Source of the DNA: Sphingomonadaceae bacterium | Lineage (GTDB): Bacteria; Pseudomonadota; Alphaproteobacteria; Sphingomonadales; Sphingomonadaceae | Assembly: GCA_947477745.1 (NCBI GenBank) | Contig: CANJUF010000008.1 | Span: 25,614 to 89,613 of the forward strand | Length of the DNA: 64,000 nt | Direction: 5' to 3' | Shown: one piece after another, positions 48,087-58,667 of the stretch | Position numbering within the stretch: the stretch's first letter is position 1 | Layout of the letters: every line of letters starts with the position of its first letter | The notes under the pieces: model-generated | Seen by the model: only the letters and a program-made list of their open reading frames with translations | The model's database searches: none | Told to the model about the DNA's origin: nothing | Program-made: the position numbers and the translations under genes

Positions 48087-48893
48087 CTACTCCGCGGGAG
48101 AACTCTCCGCCGCTTCGTCTTCGGCCTCTTCCCGCGCCGCCTCGCGCGCACGGCGGCTTTCGGTGATCCGCATCACCACCAGGGATCCTTCGAACAGCAG
48201 GATCAGCGGCACCGCGAGCATCATCTGGGAAATGACGTCGGGCGGCGTGGCAATCGCCGCCACCACGAATATCGCCACGATCACGTAGCGCCTGGCGCCG
48301 ACCAGTTGCGAGCGGGTCACGATCCCGGCTGTATTCAACAGCAGCAGCAGGATCGGCAGCAGGAACGACAGCCCGAACGCAAAGATGAATTGCATCACCA
48401 GCCCGAGGTAATCCTCGGAATTGGGCATGGCCTCGATCTTGACACCGCCGGGCGTGCCCTGGAACCCGAGAAACCAGTGAAACGCCGTCGGCATAACCAG
48501 ATAATAGGCAAGCGCCGCTCCGGCGACGAACAGCACAGGCGTTGCCAGAAGGAAGGGCAGGAACGCCTTCTTTTCCTTGGCGTAGAGGCCAGGTGCGACG
48601 AACGCCCAAAGCTGGTTGGCGATCACCGGAAAGCTGAGGAAGAACGCCGCCCACAGCGCGACCTTCAGCTCGACGAAGAACTGGCCGTAAAGCTTGGTAT
48701 AGATCAGCCGGTCCTGTCCGGCATCGAGGAGCGGCTGGACCAGGAAGGCAAGGATGGTCTTGGCAAAATAGAGGCACACCGCAAAGGCCGCGGCGAGCGC
48801 CAGGAAAGCACGCAAAAGCCGCGTGCGCAGCTCGATCAGGTGATCGAGCAGCGGTGCCTGCGTCTCGTCGATGTCCTTTATGCGCAGTGCCAT
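48087..48893 (-). CDS. tatC: Twin-arginine translocase subunit TatC
   Basis: TatC is the receptor for twin-arginine signal peptides. The 268-residue protein has about six transmembrane helices, begins with the cytoplasmic LLDHLIELRTRLLRAF motif and has the periplasmic FAFGLSFLLPILL region. It ends in a long Glu-rich cytoplasmic tail. The ATG at 48893 is 10 bases after the tatB stop. Confidence 0.96.
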   Translation of the reverse strand: MALRIKDIDETQAPLLDHLIELRTRLLRAFLALAAAFAVCLYFAKTILAFLVQPLLDAGQDRLIYTKLYGQFFVELKVALWAAFFLSFPVIANQLWAFVAPGLYAKEKKAFLPFLLATPVLFVAGAALAYYLVMPTAFHWFLGFQGTPGGVKIEAMPNSEDYLGLVMQFIFAFGLSFLLPILLLLLNTAGIVTRSQLVGARRYVIVAIFVVAAIATPPDVISQMMLAVPLILLFEGSLVVMRITESRRAREAAREEAEDEAAESSPAE

Positions 48894-48903
48894 GACAGGA
48901 TGC

Positions 48904-49236
48904 CTAAGGCGGCGGCGGCGGGGATTGCGGCTCGCCCTGCGCGGCCGGGGCAAGCGCGCCCTCGGCGCTCGCCGCTGCGGGCATGGGATATGCGTCAGCG
49001 GCCGGATGCGCCTTCATGATCGCCTCGTTGCGCTCTTTCCATTCGCGCTCGAGTTCTTCAAGCTCGGCCTCGCGTATCATGGCATCGAGCCCCGAACGGA
49101 AGTGGCTGGAAACCTTGCGCACCTTGGCCATCCACCGTCCCGCCGTGCGCAAGGCGAGCGGCAGGTCTTTCGGGCCGATCACGACAACCGCTACGATCAC
49201 GATCAGCAGCAGCTCCGATGCGCCAATGTCAAACAT
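48904..49236 (-). CDS. tatB: Twin-arginine translocase subunit TatB
   Basis: The 110-residue protein has the N-terminal transmembrane helix MFDIGASELLLIVIVAVVVI, the GPKDLP hinge, an amphipathic helix and an Ala/Pro-rich C-terminus. It forms the substrate-receptor complex with TatC. It lies between tatA and tatC. Confidence 0.95.
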   Translation of the reverse strand: MFDIGASELLLIVIVAVVVIGPKDLPLALRTAGRWMAKVRKVSSHFRSGLDAMIREAELEELEREWKERNEAIMKAHPAADAYPMPAAASAEGALAPAAQGEPQSPPPPP

Positions 49237-49262
49237 CTGCTTTTCAGCCAGTCAGCGGCGAA

Positions 49263-49502
49263 TCAACTGCCGCTTTTGGTTCCGCTTTCCACGCTGACCG
49301 GCGAAGCTTCGGGCGCGGATGCGCTCTGCTGGCCAATTTGTGCGGGCGGAGCGGCGGGGGTTTCATCCTCGTTGAGACCCTTCTTGAAGCTTTTGATGCC
49401 CTTGCCAAAATCGCCCATGATCTCGGACACGCGGCCACGGCCGAACAGGATCAGCACGACGAGCAGCACGATCAGCCAGTGCCAAAGCGAAAAACTACCC
49501 AT
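49263..49502 (-). CDS. tatA: Twin-arginine translocase subunit TatA
   Basis: The 79-residue pore-forming subunit begins [20 protein letters not shown], then [20 protein letters not shown], the typical hinge and amphipathic helix. It is the first gene of the tatABC operon, 47 bases after scpB. Confidence 0.96.
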   Translation of the reverse strand: MGSFSLWHWLIVLLVVLILFGRGRVSEIMGDFGKGIKSFKKGLNEDETPAAPPAQIGQQSASAPEASPVSVESGTKSGS

Positions 49503-49549
49503 GTCAAACTCCGAGGATCTATGGGGCCGCGGCCCTTGATGAATCCTAT

Positions 49550-50185
49550 CTAGGCGCTTTCATCCCCGTCTGCCAGTCCGACATCATCTTCGTCATCTAT
49601 CTCCGTCGCGTCTTCGTCGGCATCGTCCCCGGCTAGCGCGGCCACGATCATCTCGTCGTCGACCGGATCGAGCAGCCCGGCTGCGCGCAATTCGTCGATG
49701 CCGGGCAGTTCCTTGCGCGAGGCGAGGCCGAAGTGGACGAGGAAATCGGGCGTGGTCGCATAGATCACCGGCCTGCCGGGCACCTCGCGCCGGCCGACCA
49801 CGCGCACCCAGCCCGCCTCCATCAGCACGTCGAGCGTGCCCTTGGCGGTCTGCACCCCGCGAATCGCCTCGATCTCAGCGCGGCTAACCGGCTCGTGGTA
49901 AGCGACGATGGCGAGCACCTCGGTCGCAGCACGCGACAGCCGCCGCACCTCCTCGCGCTCGCGCCGCAGCAGGTGGGCAAGATCGCTCGCAGTCTCGAAA
50001 TGCCAGGTCCGTCCGCGCTGCACGAGCTGCACGCCACGCCCTTCGTAATGCTCGCGCAGACTTGCCAGGGCTTCGCGCACATCCGCGCCCTGCAAGTGCG
50101 CCGAAAGCTGTTCAGCGGTCATCGGCTTTTCTGCGGCGAACAGCGCCGCTTCGACCCCGCGTTCGAGATCGCCTGGCGGGTTCAT
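49550..50185 (-). CDS. scpB: Segregation and condensation protein B
   Basis: ScpB is the winged-helix kleisin partner of the SMC-ScpA condensin. The 211-residue protein has [22 protein letters not shown] and the conserved [20 protein letters not shown], then [20 protein letters not shown] 38-residue acidic C-terminal tail follows. The ATG at 50185 is used; a TTG two codons upstream is the alternative. A palindromic repeat separates it from scpA. Confidence 0.94.
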   Translation of the reverse strand: MNPPGDLERGVEAALFAAEKPMTAEQLSAHLQGADVREALASLREHYEGRGVQLVQRGRTWHFETASDLAHLLRREREEVRRLSRAATEVLAIVAYHEPVSRAEIEAIRGVQTAKGTLDVLMEAGWVRVVGRREVPGRPVIYATTPDFLVHFGLASRKELPGIDELRAAGLLDPVDDEMIVAALAGDDADEDATEIDDEDDVGLADGDESA

Positions 50186-50211
50186 CGGCAAACCTCACCA
50201 GAACACTGTTT

Positions 50212-50295
50212 CGTCATTGCGAGGGGCAACGCCCCGAAGCAATCCAGGGAAATCTGCACTTGGGACTGGATTGCTTCGCTTCGCTCGCAATGACG
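50212..50295. repeat. Dispersed palindromic repeat, GTCATTGCGAG family, copy 1
   Basis: The 84-bp element has a perfect 12-bp terminal inverted repeat (CGTCATTGCGAG, 50212-50223 with 50284-50295) and an inner perfect 11-bp repeat (GAAGCAATCCA, 50236-50246 with 50267-50277). It lies between scpA and scpB. A second copy is at 59723-59797. Confidence 0.92.
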
Positions 50296-50306
50296 AGGGA
50301 TCGGGT

Positions 50307-51128
50307 TCATGTCTTCACCGCCCTCACGCGCAAGGGGCCAAAGGTTACCTCCTGCGCCAGCTGTGCCTTGCCGATCCGCGCCAGTTCGAGGGTGGCGACA
50401 AAGCTGGAAGCCAAGGCCGAACGTCTCAGGCGCGGATCGCTCCAGTCGGTACCCTCGCGGCCCGTGGGCAGGAAATCGCGCAGTTCGATCCAGTCGAGCG
50501 CGACCCCGAGCATCGATGACACCCGCGCCAGCGCGCTTTCCAACGTCATCACCATGCGCTCACGCACCATGTGAACGGCGGGCTGATTACGCATCTGGAC
50601 CTGGCCATAGGCATGCACCAGATCGAACCACTCGCACTGCCAGGCGTTCTTGCGATCGATCCGCAGTCCTTCGGGCGCGCCGCGCGTGAAAACGTCGCGG
50701 CCCAGCCGGTCGCGCCCCATCAGCCGCGCTGCCGCCTCGCGCATCGCGCCAAGCCGCTGCAGCCGGAGTTGCAGCCGCAGCGCCAGCTCCTCGGGGCTCG
50801 GGTCTTCCTGCTCATCCTTGGGCAGCAGCAGCGCGGACTTGAGGTAAGCGAGCCAGGCGGCCATCACCAGATAGTCGGCGGCAAGCTCCAGCCGCAGCGC
50901 CTCCGCCCGCTCGATATAGACGATGTACTGGTCGACCAGTTGCAGGATCGAAATCTGGCGCAGATCGACCTTCTGGCGGCGCGCCAGATCGAGCAGCAGG
51001 TCAAGCGGCCCTTCCCAACCATCGACCTCCAGATAAAGCGCGGCATCGTCGCCCGGCGCGGCGAGCGGCGCGTCCCAGTCTTCAAAGGCGGAGACCGTTT
51101 CGGGGTCGGGCACGAGGTCCATGGTCAT
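50307..51128 (-). CDS. scpA: Segregation and condensation protein A
   Basis: ScpA is the kleisin that bridges SMC heads during chromosome segregation. The 273-residue protein has the typical LEVDGWEGPLDLLLDLAR near the N-terminus and VDLRQISILQLVDQYIVYI. A YLVMAAWLAYLKSALLLP helix follows. The start ATG at 51128 overlaps the nagZ stop as ATGA. Confidence 0.95.
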   Translation of the reverse strand: MTMDLVPDPETVSAFEDWDAPLAAPGDDAALYLEVDGWEGPLDLLLDLARRQKVDLRQISILQLVDQYIVYIERAEALRLELAADYLVMAAWLAYLKSALLLPKDEQEDPSPEELALRLQLRLQRLGAMREAAARLMGRDRLGRDVFTRGAPEGLRIDRKNAWQCEWFDLVHAYGQVQMRNQPAVHMVRERMVMTLESALARVSSMLGVALDWIELRDFLPTGREGTDWSDPRLRRSALASSFVATLELARIGKAQLAQEVTFGPLRVRAVKT

Positions 51129-52147
51129 GCCCGCACCCCGGCATGTTCGAGCAAGGCGTCGCGTTTGGCGAGCAGGTGAGCCTGCTTCTCGCTAACCGGG
51201 TCGGAGGGTGGGACCACAACCTGCGCCCGTTCCAGCCGCTGCGCCGTCTGCGCGGACATTGTTGGAACCGCGTTGGCGATACCCAGCATGTCGTCCATCC
51301 TCGCCCAGCAGTTGAGCGCGATGTCGCACCCGGCGGCAAGCGCGCGCGCGGCGCGCTCGGGCACCGTGCCGGACAGTGCCTCCATGTCGAGATCGTCGGT
51401 CAGCAGCAGCCCGCCGAAGCCGATGCGCCCGCGGATCACTTCCTCAATTACGAAGGGTGACTGGGTGGCGGGATTCTCCGCATCCCAGGCGGTGAACACC
51501 AGATGGCCGGTCATGCCGATCGGCGCGTGGTTGAGCGCGCGGAACGGGGCAATGTCCCATTCGAGCTCGGCATCGCTGGCGGTCACGGTCGGCAGCGCTT
51601 TGTGGGTATCGACGCTGGTGCGGCCGTGTCCGGGCATGTGCTTGATAGTGCCGGCAACGCCTGCGCGCGCGAGCCCGTCAAGCACAGCGCGGCCCAGCGC
51701 CGCAACGCGCAGCGGCTCGCTGCCGAAGGCACGGTCGCCGATGACGTTGTCGGCGTCCGGCTGGCGAACGTCGAGCAGCGGCGCATGGGTGCAGGTAATC
51801 CCGACCTCGGCAAGATCGAGCCCCAACGCTTCAGCATTGGCGCGCGCCGCCTCGATCGCGGTGGCCGGGGCAAGATCGTAAAGCCGGTCGAACACTTCGC
51901 CAGAGGGATAGCGGAGCCACTCGGGCTCCTTCATGCGCTGGACCCGCCCGCCTTCCTGATCGATGGTGATGAGCAGGTGTTCGCGCCCGTGGATATCGCG
52001 CAGCGCGTCGGTCAGCGCGCGGAGCTGCGCGCGACATTCGATGTTACGGCCGAACAGGATGTAGCCAGCCGGGTCCACCTCGCGAAAGAACGCGCGTTCG
52101 TCAGCGGAAAGTTCGGTTCCGGCAATGCCGAAAATCGCGGGCAACAT
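51125..52147 (-). CDS. nagZ: Beta-N-acetylhexosaminidase NagZ
   Basis: NagZ removes GlcNAc from muropeptides during cytoplasmic wall recycling. The 340-residue GH3 enzyme has ITIDQEGGRVQRM, the catalytic loop KHMPGHGRTSVDTH and the nucleophile region LLTDDLDMEAL. The ATG at 52147 is chosen over a TTG three codons upstream. It is the third gene of the argS-SPOR-nagZ-scpAB-tat block. Confidence 0.95.
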   Translation of the reverse strand: MLPAIFGIAGTELSADERAFFREVDPAGYILFGRNIECRAQLRALTDALRDIHGREHLLITIDQEGGRVQRMKEPEWLRYPSGEVFDRLYDLAPATAIEAARANAEALGLDLAEVGITCTHAPLLDVRQPDADNVIGDRAFGSEPLRVAALGRAVLDGLARAGVAGTIKHMPGHGRTSVDTHKALPTVTASDAELEWDIAPFRALNHAPIGMTGHLVFTAWDAENPATQSPFVIEEVIRGRIGFGGLLLTDDLDMEALSGTVPERAARALAAGCDIALNCWARMDDMLGIANAVPTMSAQTAQRLERAQVVVPPSDPVSEKQAHLLAKRDALLEHAGVRA

Positions 52148-52225
52148 CGCGGGCAAGTCGCAGAAAAGCTGGCGCTTCGCAAGGCGCGCGCCAGCCTCTC
52201 ATGTGGAAAGGCGCGAGGGCAGGGT

Positions 52226-53089
52226 TTAGTGCTTAACGGCGCAATCCTGCCCGGAGGCCTTGAGCGTGGCGCACAGCGAGCGTGCCGCCGCGCCGTCGCC
52301 GGGAAGCGCCTGCAGGCGGTAGACCGTGCCGATGTCGGCGCGCCCCTCGACCACCCGGTACTTCATGCCGGAAAGCGAGGAATGCACGCCGGTCAGCCGG
52401 GTCCAGCCCGCTTCGGCTGCTGCGCGGCTGGAGTAAGCGCCGACTTGGACACCGGGGCCGGCAGGAGCGCTGGTCGCGGCGGCAGCTGAAGTCGCGGCGG
52501 CAGCTGAAGCCGCGCCGGCAGGCGAAGCCGCCTTGCTGGGCGAAGCGGCAGGTGTCTTGCCAGCCGCCGGAGCGCCCACCGACTGGAAACCGGGTTTCGG
52601 CGTCTCGCCGCCCGCGCCAAGCTGGACTGGGCGCATCTCGCCCTCGGACACGGCATAGCTGGTGTCACCGGTGCCTTCGAAGGTCTTGCCGCCCGGATTC
52701 GCGGGCTTTTCCTTGTAAGGAGCTTCAGGCGCTTCAATAACGCTGCCATCGGCAACCATGTCTGCATCGCCTCGCTCGCGGGTGAACCACCAGATGCCGC
52801 CGATAATCAGGGCAAGCGTGCCCAGAGCGATCAGCGCGAGCAGCATGAACGATCCGCCGCCGCCACTTTCATCCTCGAAGTCGTCGTCGCCTTCGAGCCA
52901 GGGCAGGCTGGCGTCCTCGTCGCCGAGATCGAGTTCGTCGGGCGCGCGGTCATCGAACGGTTCGTCGTCGCCCTGCGCGGCGATTGCTTCGCCTTCGGGC
53001 ATCCATTCGTCGTTCGCGCCACCGGGCTCGAAATTCTCGCCCTCGCCGTCCATATCGTCGCGCTGACGATCCGTGTCAGTCATGGCCAT
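52226..53089 (-). CDS. SPOR domain inner-membrane protein
   Basis: The 287-residue protein has a strongly acidic cytoplasmic N-terminus (about 79 residues), one transmembrane helix (about 81-101, MLLALIALGTLALIIGGIWW), a periplasmic Ala/Pro-rich linker and a C-terminal SPOR domain (about the last 75 residues, starting VQVGAYSSRAAAE). This is the FtsN/DamX-like plan of septal peptidoglycan-binding proteins, so a division role is likely but not shown. The start at 53089 is two bases after the argS stop. Confidence 0.85.
   Translation of the reverse strand: MAMTDTDRQRDDMDGEGENFEPGGANDEWMPEGEAIAAQGDDEPFDDRAPDELDLGDEDASLPWLEGDDDFEDESGGGGSFMLLALIALGTLALIIGGIWWFTRERGDADMVADGSVIEAPEAPYKEKPANPGGKTFEGTGDTSYAVSEGEMRPVQLGAGGETPKPGFQSVGAPAAGKTPAASPSKAASPAGAASAAAATSAAAATSAPAGPGVQVGAYSSRAAAEAGWTRLTGVHSSLSGMKYRVVEGRADIGTVYRLQALPGDGAAARSLCATLKASGQDCAVKH
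52473..52508. repeat. 18-bp tandem duplication in the SPOR protein linker
   Basis: Two identical 18-bp units (starting GTCGCGGCGGCAGCTGAA) encode a repeated Thr/Ser-Ala-rich hexapeptide in the periplasmic linker. It keeps the reading frame. Confidence 0.92.
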
Positions 53090-53091
53090 GC

Positions 53092-54837
53092 CTACATTTC
53101 CTCCACGGCCTCGACTCCAAGCAGGGCAAGGCCGTTCTTCAACAATTGCCCGATCCGGGCAGCCAGATACAATCTTGCACTCGAAAGATTAACATCGTTT
53201 ACCACGATCATTCTCATTTCGGGACGGTCATTACCTAGGTTCCAGTACGCATGGAACGCGGCGGCGAGGTCGCCGAGGAAGAATGCGACCCGGTGCGGCT
53301 CGCGCGCCGTGGCGGCCGCTTCGACCTGCCGGGGGAACTGCGCGGCAAGCTTGATCAGCTCAAGTTCTTCCGCGGCGAGCATGTCGAGATGTTCGTCTGA
53401 CGGCGCGATGCCTTCCGCCGCCGCTTTGCGCAGGCTGGAACGGATGCGCGCGTGCGCATACTGGACATAGAACACCGGGTTGTCCTTCGAGGCTTCGACC
53501 ACCTTGGCGAAGTCAAAGTCCATCTGCGCCTCGGGCTTACGAGTGAGCATGGTGAAACGCACCACGTCCTTGCCCACTTCGCGCACCACGTCGGCCAAGG
53601 TCACGAAGGTGCCCGAACGCTTCGACATTTTCACCGGCTCGCCGCCGCGCAGCAACTGGACCATCTGCACCAGCTTGACCTCGAACGGGATCGGCGCCCC
53701 GCCCTCGCCGGTCATCGCCGCGACAGCTGCCTTGATCCGCTTGACCGTGCCCGCATGGTCCGCGCCCCAGATGTCGACCAGAGCGTCGGCGTTCTGGGCC
53801 TTCTGGAAATGGTAAGCGAGGTCGGCGCCGAAATAGGTCCAGCTTCCGTCGCTTTTCCTGATCGGGCGATCCTGATCGTCGCCGAACTTGGTCGAGCGGA
53901 ACAAGGGCAGCTCGACCGGCTCCCAATCGTCTAGGGTCTTGCCCTTGGGCGCTTCCAGCACGCCGTCGTAGACGAGGCCTTGCGCGCGCAGCCACTTCTC
54001 CGCCTCTTCAGGCTTTCCGGCGGCCTGCAATTCGGCTTCGGACGAGAATACATCGTGCTCGATGCCCAGCAGCGCGAGGTCGTCGCGGATCATCGCCATC
54101 ATCGCGGCGGACGCGCGCGCCTTGAACAGCGCGAGCCACTCGCTTTCGGGCGCGCTGACATACCTGTCGCCGAATTCCTCAGCCAGGGCCTTGCCCACCG
54201 GCACCAGGTAATCGCCGGGATAGAGCCCTTCGGGGATCTCGCCGATCTGTTCGCCCAGCGCCTCGCGATACCTCAGGTGCGCAGACCGCGCGAGCACGTC
54301 GACCTGCCCGCCCGCGTCGTTGACATAATATTCGCGGATCACCTTGTGGCCTGAAAACTCCAGCAGGCTCGCTAGGGCATCGCCCACCACCGCGCCGCGG
54401 CAATGGCCCATGTGCATCGGTCCGGTCGGATTGGCCGAGACATATTCGACGTTGACCGTCTTGCCCGCCCCCATCGCCGACTTGCCGTAGTCTGCTCCAA
54501 GCTCGGCCATTGCGCGCAGTTCGGCGAGCCACGCCGAATCCGAAACCCGCAGGTTGATAAAGCCCGGCCCGGCGATCTCGGCGCCGGTGACATGCGGATC
54601 GGCAGCCAGTTTCTCCACCAGCTTCTCGGCCAGCGCGCGCGGATTTGTCGCGGCCTGCTTGGCGAGCACCATCGCGGCATTGGTGGAGAGATCCCCGTGC
54701 AAGGGATCGCGCGGCGGCTCGACCGTCACGTTGGCGCGGCTGACGCCGGCGGGCAGGGCGCCCTCGGCTTCCAGCGCGGAGAGGACGGCATCGACTTTCG
54801 CGGCGAAAGCGGCGTGAATGGTTTGCATCTGCGACAT
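53092..54837 (-). CDS. argS: Arginyl-tRNA synthetase
   Basis: ArgS charges tRNA-Arg. The 581-residue class I enzyme has the HIGH-type motif in [19 protein letters not shown] and the [12 protein letters not shown] loop. An N-terminal Add-1 domain binds the tRNA elbow, and a C-terminal anticodon domain ([10 protein letters not shown] region) ends the protein. It is the first gene of a minus-strand block that continues to tatC. Confidence 0.97.
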   Translation of the reverse strand: MSQMQTIHAAFAAKVDAVLSALEAEGALPAGVSRANVTVEPPRDPLHGDLSTNAAMVLAKQAATNPRALAEKLVEKLAADPHVTGAEIAGPGFINLRVSDSAWLAELRAMAELGADYGKSAMGAGKTVNVEYVSANPTGPMHMGHCRGAVVGDALASLLEFSGHKVIREYYVNDAGGQVDVLARSAHLRYREALGEQIGEIPEGLYPGDYLVPVGKALAEEFGDRYVSAPESEWLALFKARASAAMMAMIRDDLALLGIEHDVFSSEAELQAAGKPEEAEKWLRAQGLVYDGVLEAPKGKTLDDWEPVELPLFRSTKFGDDQDRPIRKSDGSWTYFGADLAYHFQKAQNADALVDIWGADHAGTVKRIKAAVAAMTGEGGAPIPFEVKLVQMVQLLRGGEPVKMSKRSGTFVTLADVVREVGKDVVRFTMLTRKPEAQMDFDFAKVVEASKDNPVFYVQYAHARIRSSLRKAAAEGIAPSDEHLDMLAAEELELIKLAAQFPRQVEAAATAREPHRVAFFLGDLAAAFHAYWNLGNDRPEMRMIVVNDVNLSSARLYLAARIGQLLKNGLALLGVEAVEEM

Positions 54838-54958
54838 GGTGCGCGCGGTTAGCCCTTTTGCGCCGCCAATCCAACCACTGTTGCGGGCGGCAAGAGCGCC
54901 GCTTGCCCCTCCGTCAAAGAGCTAGCGCAATTTATCGCTTGAAAATCGGGCGGCGACA

Positions 54959-56965
54959 TTGTCTGGCCCGGCATACCGAAAATGCGGCAGGGGCAGTCCG
55001 ATTTCACCTTTTCGATCGCCAGTGCCAATCATCGCATCGGGCCTTCTGCCCGGGTGCGCCGCTCTGGCGATGGGCCTTGCCGCGCCTGCTCACGCCCAGC
55101 AGGCAGAGCAGAATGTCGCCACCGAATCGGACGATGCCTTCGGCCGGCAGGTAGGTGCGGAGAAGAGCGGGCTCTATTCGACCTCGGACGTGCGCGGTTT
55201 CAATCCGTCCGAAGCGGGCAATGTCCGCATCGACGGACTTTATTACGACATGATCAACTTCGTGCCGGGCCGCATCGTCAAGTCGCAGTCGGTCAGGGTC
55301 GGAGTGGCGGCGCTGCGCTATCCGTTTCCCGCGCCGACTGGGGTGATCGACTACGATCTGTGGGTACCTGCTGACCAGACGACGCTGAGCGTCGAGATGG
55401 ACACCAGCAATCCGCTGCTCGACGGACCGGCGGTCCTGATCGACTTCAAGCTGCCGGTCAGCAAAGAAATCTCGTTCATGGGCGGTTTTCTGGGCCGCAA
55501 TGTCACCGCGCGGCCAGAAGGCGGGAACCAGATCTTTGCTTCCTATTCGGGCATGGTGCGCTGGCGGCCAAGCGATGCGGTCGATCTCAGGCTGTTCAAC
55601 GCGACCTTCTACACGCTCGACCGCGAAGCGCGCGCGACCTACCTGCCGCTGGGCGATCAGCTTCCCGCGCAGGTGCCGCGCGGAAAGTTCCTCGGGCTCG
55701 ACTGGACCGAGTTCGATCAGAAGACCGTCGTCACCGGAGGCATTTCCCATATCCGCCTGGCCAAAGGCCTGCGGATCGACGCGGGCCTGTTCCAAAGCAG
55801 CGACACGCTCGACAAGTCGTACGGTGATTTTCTCGTCGGCGTGACCAGCGACGGACGGGTGTCGGATCGGCTGGTGATCGCCTCGGCCAACAACCGCGAC
55901 AAATCGCTGTCAGGAGAAGCGCGGCTGGTTCGCGAATGGTCGAACGGGAAACTCGCGCACCGCCTGATCGCGAGCGTGCGGGGCCGCAAGCGCGATCGCC
56001 GGGTCGGCGGATCGAGCCGGATGCTGCTCGGGCCAGGGCCGGGCAATGTGTTCACCAATGATGGCTGGGACCGGCCGGATTACACCACCGGCGCGAAAGA
56101 TCTCGACCGGGTGCGTCAGCTCGTCCCCGGCGTCAGCTACAGCGGGGTATGGCGCGGGCGCGGCAGCCTCGACATCTCGGTGTCGAAGAATGACTACAAA
56201 AAGCATGTCGATTTCGGCAGCCCGAACCGCGCCGACATCGTGAGCCTTGACGATTCCTGGCTGTGGAATTTCTCCGGCTCGGTGACGCTCAACTCGAAGC
56301 TCTCCGTCTATGGCGGCATTTCGCGCGGGGCCGAGGATGCGCCGATCGCGCCCGAAAACGCGATCAACAATTCCGAAGCGCCCCCCGCGATCCACACCCG
56401 CCAGAAGGAAGTGGGCCTGCGCTACGCAGTCGCTCCCGGCCTGACGCTGGTCACCGGCGTGTTCGAGATTTCCAAGCCCTATTACAATCTCGACCGGGAG
56501 CGGTTCTACCGGCGGCTGGGCACGGTGACGAACAGGGGTTTCGAACTGTCGCTCACCGGCAGGCTGCTACCGGGCCTCAACCTGGTCGGCGGCGTGCTGC
56601 TGCTCGATCCCCGGATCACCGGCGAGGACCTTGCCGGCAGGCGGCCGGTCGGCCAGATCAGGCGCCACGCTGTAGCTAACCTCGACTGGCGCAGCCGCGG
56701 CGGCGAGGGGCCGCTATCGATCGACCTGGCCTTTGAGAATTTCTCCGGCCGGATCGCCAATCCGACCAACACGCTGGAGGCCCCCGGCTACAGCACGGTC
56801 AACATTGGCGCGCGCCAGCGCTTCGATGTCAGGGGAGTCAAGCTGGTGCTGCGTCCTCAGATCACCAACCTGTTCAACGCCTATGGCTGGCAGGTCTCGG
56901 CCAACGGCGGCTTTACCTATATCCGCAAGCGCACCGCCTTTGTCTCGCTGGTCGCCGACTTTTAG
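54959..56965 (+). CDS. TonB-dependent outer-membrane receptor
   Basis: From a TTG at 54959 the protein has 668 residues; a GTG at 55022 is an alternative that starts right at the hydrophobic signal core ([22 protein letters not shown]). The mature N-terminus has a short plug ([21 protein letters not shown]), then many amphipathic strands. It ends with an aromatic residue after VSLVADF, the usual outer-membrane barrel terminus. No convincing TonB box is seen and the plug is short. The substrate is unknown; siderophores are a guess. Confidence 0.78.
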   Translation: MSGPAYRKCGRGSPISPFRSPVPIIASGLLPGCAALAMGLAAPAHAQQAEQNVATESDDAFGRQVGAEKSGLYSTSDVRGFNPSEAGNVRIDGLYYDMINFVPGRIVKSQSVRVGVAALRYPFPAPTGVIDYDLWVPADQTTLSVEMDTSNPLLDGPAVLIDFKLPVSKEISFMGGFLGRNVTARPEGGNQIFASYSGMVRWRPSDAVDLRLFNATFYTLDREARATYLPLGDQLPAQVPRGKFLGLDWTEFDQKTVVTGGISHIRLAKGLRIDAGLFQSSDTLDKSYGDFLVGVTSDGRVSDRLVIASANNRDKSLSGEARLVREWSNGKLAHRLIASVRGRKRDRRVGGSSRMLLGPGPGNVFTNDGWDRPDYTTGAKDLDRVRQLVPGVSYSGVWRGRGSLDISVSKNDYKKHVDFGSPNRADIVSLDDSWLWNFSGSVTLNSKLSVYGGISRGAEDAPIAPENAINNSEAPPAIHTRQKEVGLRYAVAPGLTLVTGVFEISKPYYNLDRERFYRRLGTVTNRGFELSLTGRLLPGLNLVGGVLLLDPRITGEDLAGRRPVGQIRRHAVANLDWRSRGGEGPLSIDLAFENFSGRIANPTNTLEAPGYSTVNIGARQRFDVRGVKLVLRPQITNLFNAYGWQVSANGGFTYIRKRTAFVSLVADF

Positions 56966-56973
56966 GAGAATAG

Positions 56974-57171
56974 CGCCCGCAGAGGCGCAGAGGCAGCAGG
57001 AAGCGCAGAGAGGTAATCCTCGCGGCGAAGCCGCATTCTCTGCAAATACTCTGCATAACGGCAAATGGCCTGCGGCGCATTCAGCGCCTTTGCGATCTCT
57101 ACTCTCTCTCTCTGCGGCCTCTGCGCGAACCAAATTCTTCTTCTCTTTGCGCCTCTGCGCCTTTGCGGGCG
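56974..57171. repeat. 198-bp MITE-like element with 21-bp inverted ends
   Basis: The ends CGCCCGCAGAGGCGCAGAGG and the complement of GCCTCTGCGCCTTTGCGGGC match at 20 of 21 positions. The interior is rich in GCAGAG and CTCTGC words that pair across the element. It fills most of the 247-base gap between the TonB receptor and miaB and has no plausible coding region. Confidence 0.85.
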
Positions 57172-57212
57172 TATCCCTTCAAAACGCCGACCAACTCGCA
57201 TATAGGCCCGCC

Positions 57213-58559
57213 ATGCCAAAAACCGCGCCTCCACGCACTTACCGGGTCAAGAGCTTCGGCTGCCAGATGAACGTCTATGACGGCGAGCGCATGGCCGAGC
57301 TGCTGGGCGCACAGGGGATCTCGCCTGCGCCCGAGGGCGAAGAAGCCGACCTCGTCGTGCTCAACACCTGCCACATCCGCGAAAAGGCTGCCGAAAAGGT
57401 CTATTCCGACATCGGCCGGATCGTCAAAGAGGGTCGGCGCGATGGCGGCGAAGCGCCAATGATCGCGGTTGCCGGCTGCGTCGCCCAGGCCGAGGGCGAA
57501 GAAATCATGGCGCGGGCACCTGCCGTCTCGATGGTTGTCGGCCCGCAGGCCTATCACCGCCTGCCAGACATGCTCGCCCGCGCGGTGGAGGGTGAGCGCG
57601 TCACCGATACCGACATGCCCGCCGAAACCAAGTTCGACGCCCTGCCCGCGCGGCGCAAGGTCGGCCCGTCGGCTTTTCTCACCGTGCAGGAAGGCTGCGA
57701 CAAGTTCTGCACCTATTGCGTTGTGCCCTATACGCGCGGGGCCGAGGTCTCGCGGCTGTTCGCCGACCTGATCGAAGAAGCCGCGCGGCTGACCGGTGCC
57801 GGTGCGCGCGAGATCACGCTGCTCGGCCAGAACGTCAACGCCTGGGCGGGGGAGGACGGCAGGGGCCGCGCGATCGGCCTTGACGGGCTGATCCGCGAGC
57901 TGGCCCAGATGCCGGACCTTGCCCGTATCCGCTATACCACCAGCCACCCGGCAGACATGACCGAGCAACTGATCGCGGCGCACGGCGAGGTCGAAAAGCT
58001 GATGCCGTTCCTCCACCTGCCGGTGCAATCGGGCAGCGACCGGGTGCTCAAGGCGATGAACCGCAGCCACACTGCCGACGGATACCTGCGCGTCCTCGAG
58101 CGCGTCCGCGCCGTCCGCCCCGACATTGCGCTGTCCGGCGATTTCATCGTCGGCTTTCCGGGCGAGACCGAAGCCGAATTCGAGGAGACGCTCTCGCTGG
58201 TTGACGCGGTCGGCTACGCCCAGTGCTTCAGCTTCAAGTATTCCGCCCGCCCCGGCACGCCAGCGGCCGAAATGGAGGGGCAAATAGCCGCGCAGGTCAT
58301 GGACGAGCGGCTCGCCCGCCTTCAGCAGGCGCTGAACCGCCATCAGCTGGCCTTCAACACGGCCAGCCTTGGTAAGACGTGTGAGGTGCTGGTCGAGCGC
58401 GCCGGGCGCCACGCGGGTCAGATGCTTGGCAAGTCGCCGTGGCTGCAATCGGTGCATTTCACTGGCGACGCGCAGATCGGCGACATGGTTCGCGTCGAAC
58501 TGGCCGAGGCCGGGCCGAATTCGATCGGCGCGCGGCTGCTCGAACCTGCCGCCGCCTGA
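57213..58559 (+). CDS. miaB: tRNA-2-methylthio-N6-dimethylallyladenosine synthase
   Basis: MiaB is a radical-SAM enzyme that adds a methylthio group to i6A37 in tRNA. The 448-residue protein has the N-terminal UPF0004 domain with cluster ligands Cys17, Cys53 and Cys89, the radical-SAM motif Cys162-x3-Cys166-x2-Cys169, and a C-terminal TRAM domain. The ATG at 57213 is used; the frame stays open upstream through the repeat element but that part is not coding-like. Confidence 0.96.
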   Translation: MPKTAPPRTYRVKSFGCQMNVYDGERMAELLGAQGISPAPEGEEADLVVLNTCHIREKAAEKVYSDIGRIVKEGRRDGGEAPMIAVAGCVAQAEGEEIMARAPAVSMVVGPQAYHRLPDMLARAVEGERVTDTDMPAETKFDALPARRKVGPSAFLTVQEGCDKFCTYCVVPYTRGAEVSRLFADLIEEAARLTGAGAREITLLGQNVNAWAGEDGRGRAIGLDGLIRELAQMPDLARIRYTTSHPADMTEQLIAAHGEVEKLMPFLHLPVQSGSDRVLKAMNRSHTADGYLRVLERVRAVRPDIALSGDFIVGFPGETEAEFEETLSLVDAVGYAQCFSFKYSARPGTPAAEMEGQIAAQVMDERLARLQQALNRHQLAFNTASLGKTCEVLVERAGRHAGQMLGKSPWLQSVHFTGDAQIGDMVRVELAEAGPNSIGARLLEPAAA

Positions 58560-58667
58560 TCCCCTGACTGCGGCGGCGCGGTGGATAGCTGCGTTTCCTT
58601 GGTGTCACGATCCTTGCGCAACTCCGGGCATGAGCGCAGAATCGTCGCGTTGACCCGAAAGGACCGA

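Noticed and set aside
56733..57212. An apparent N-terminal extension of miaB through the repeat element into the TonB receptor gene
   Set aside because: The part before 57213 is out-of-frame receptor sequence and repeat; MiaB motifs begin properly after the ATG at 57213.
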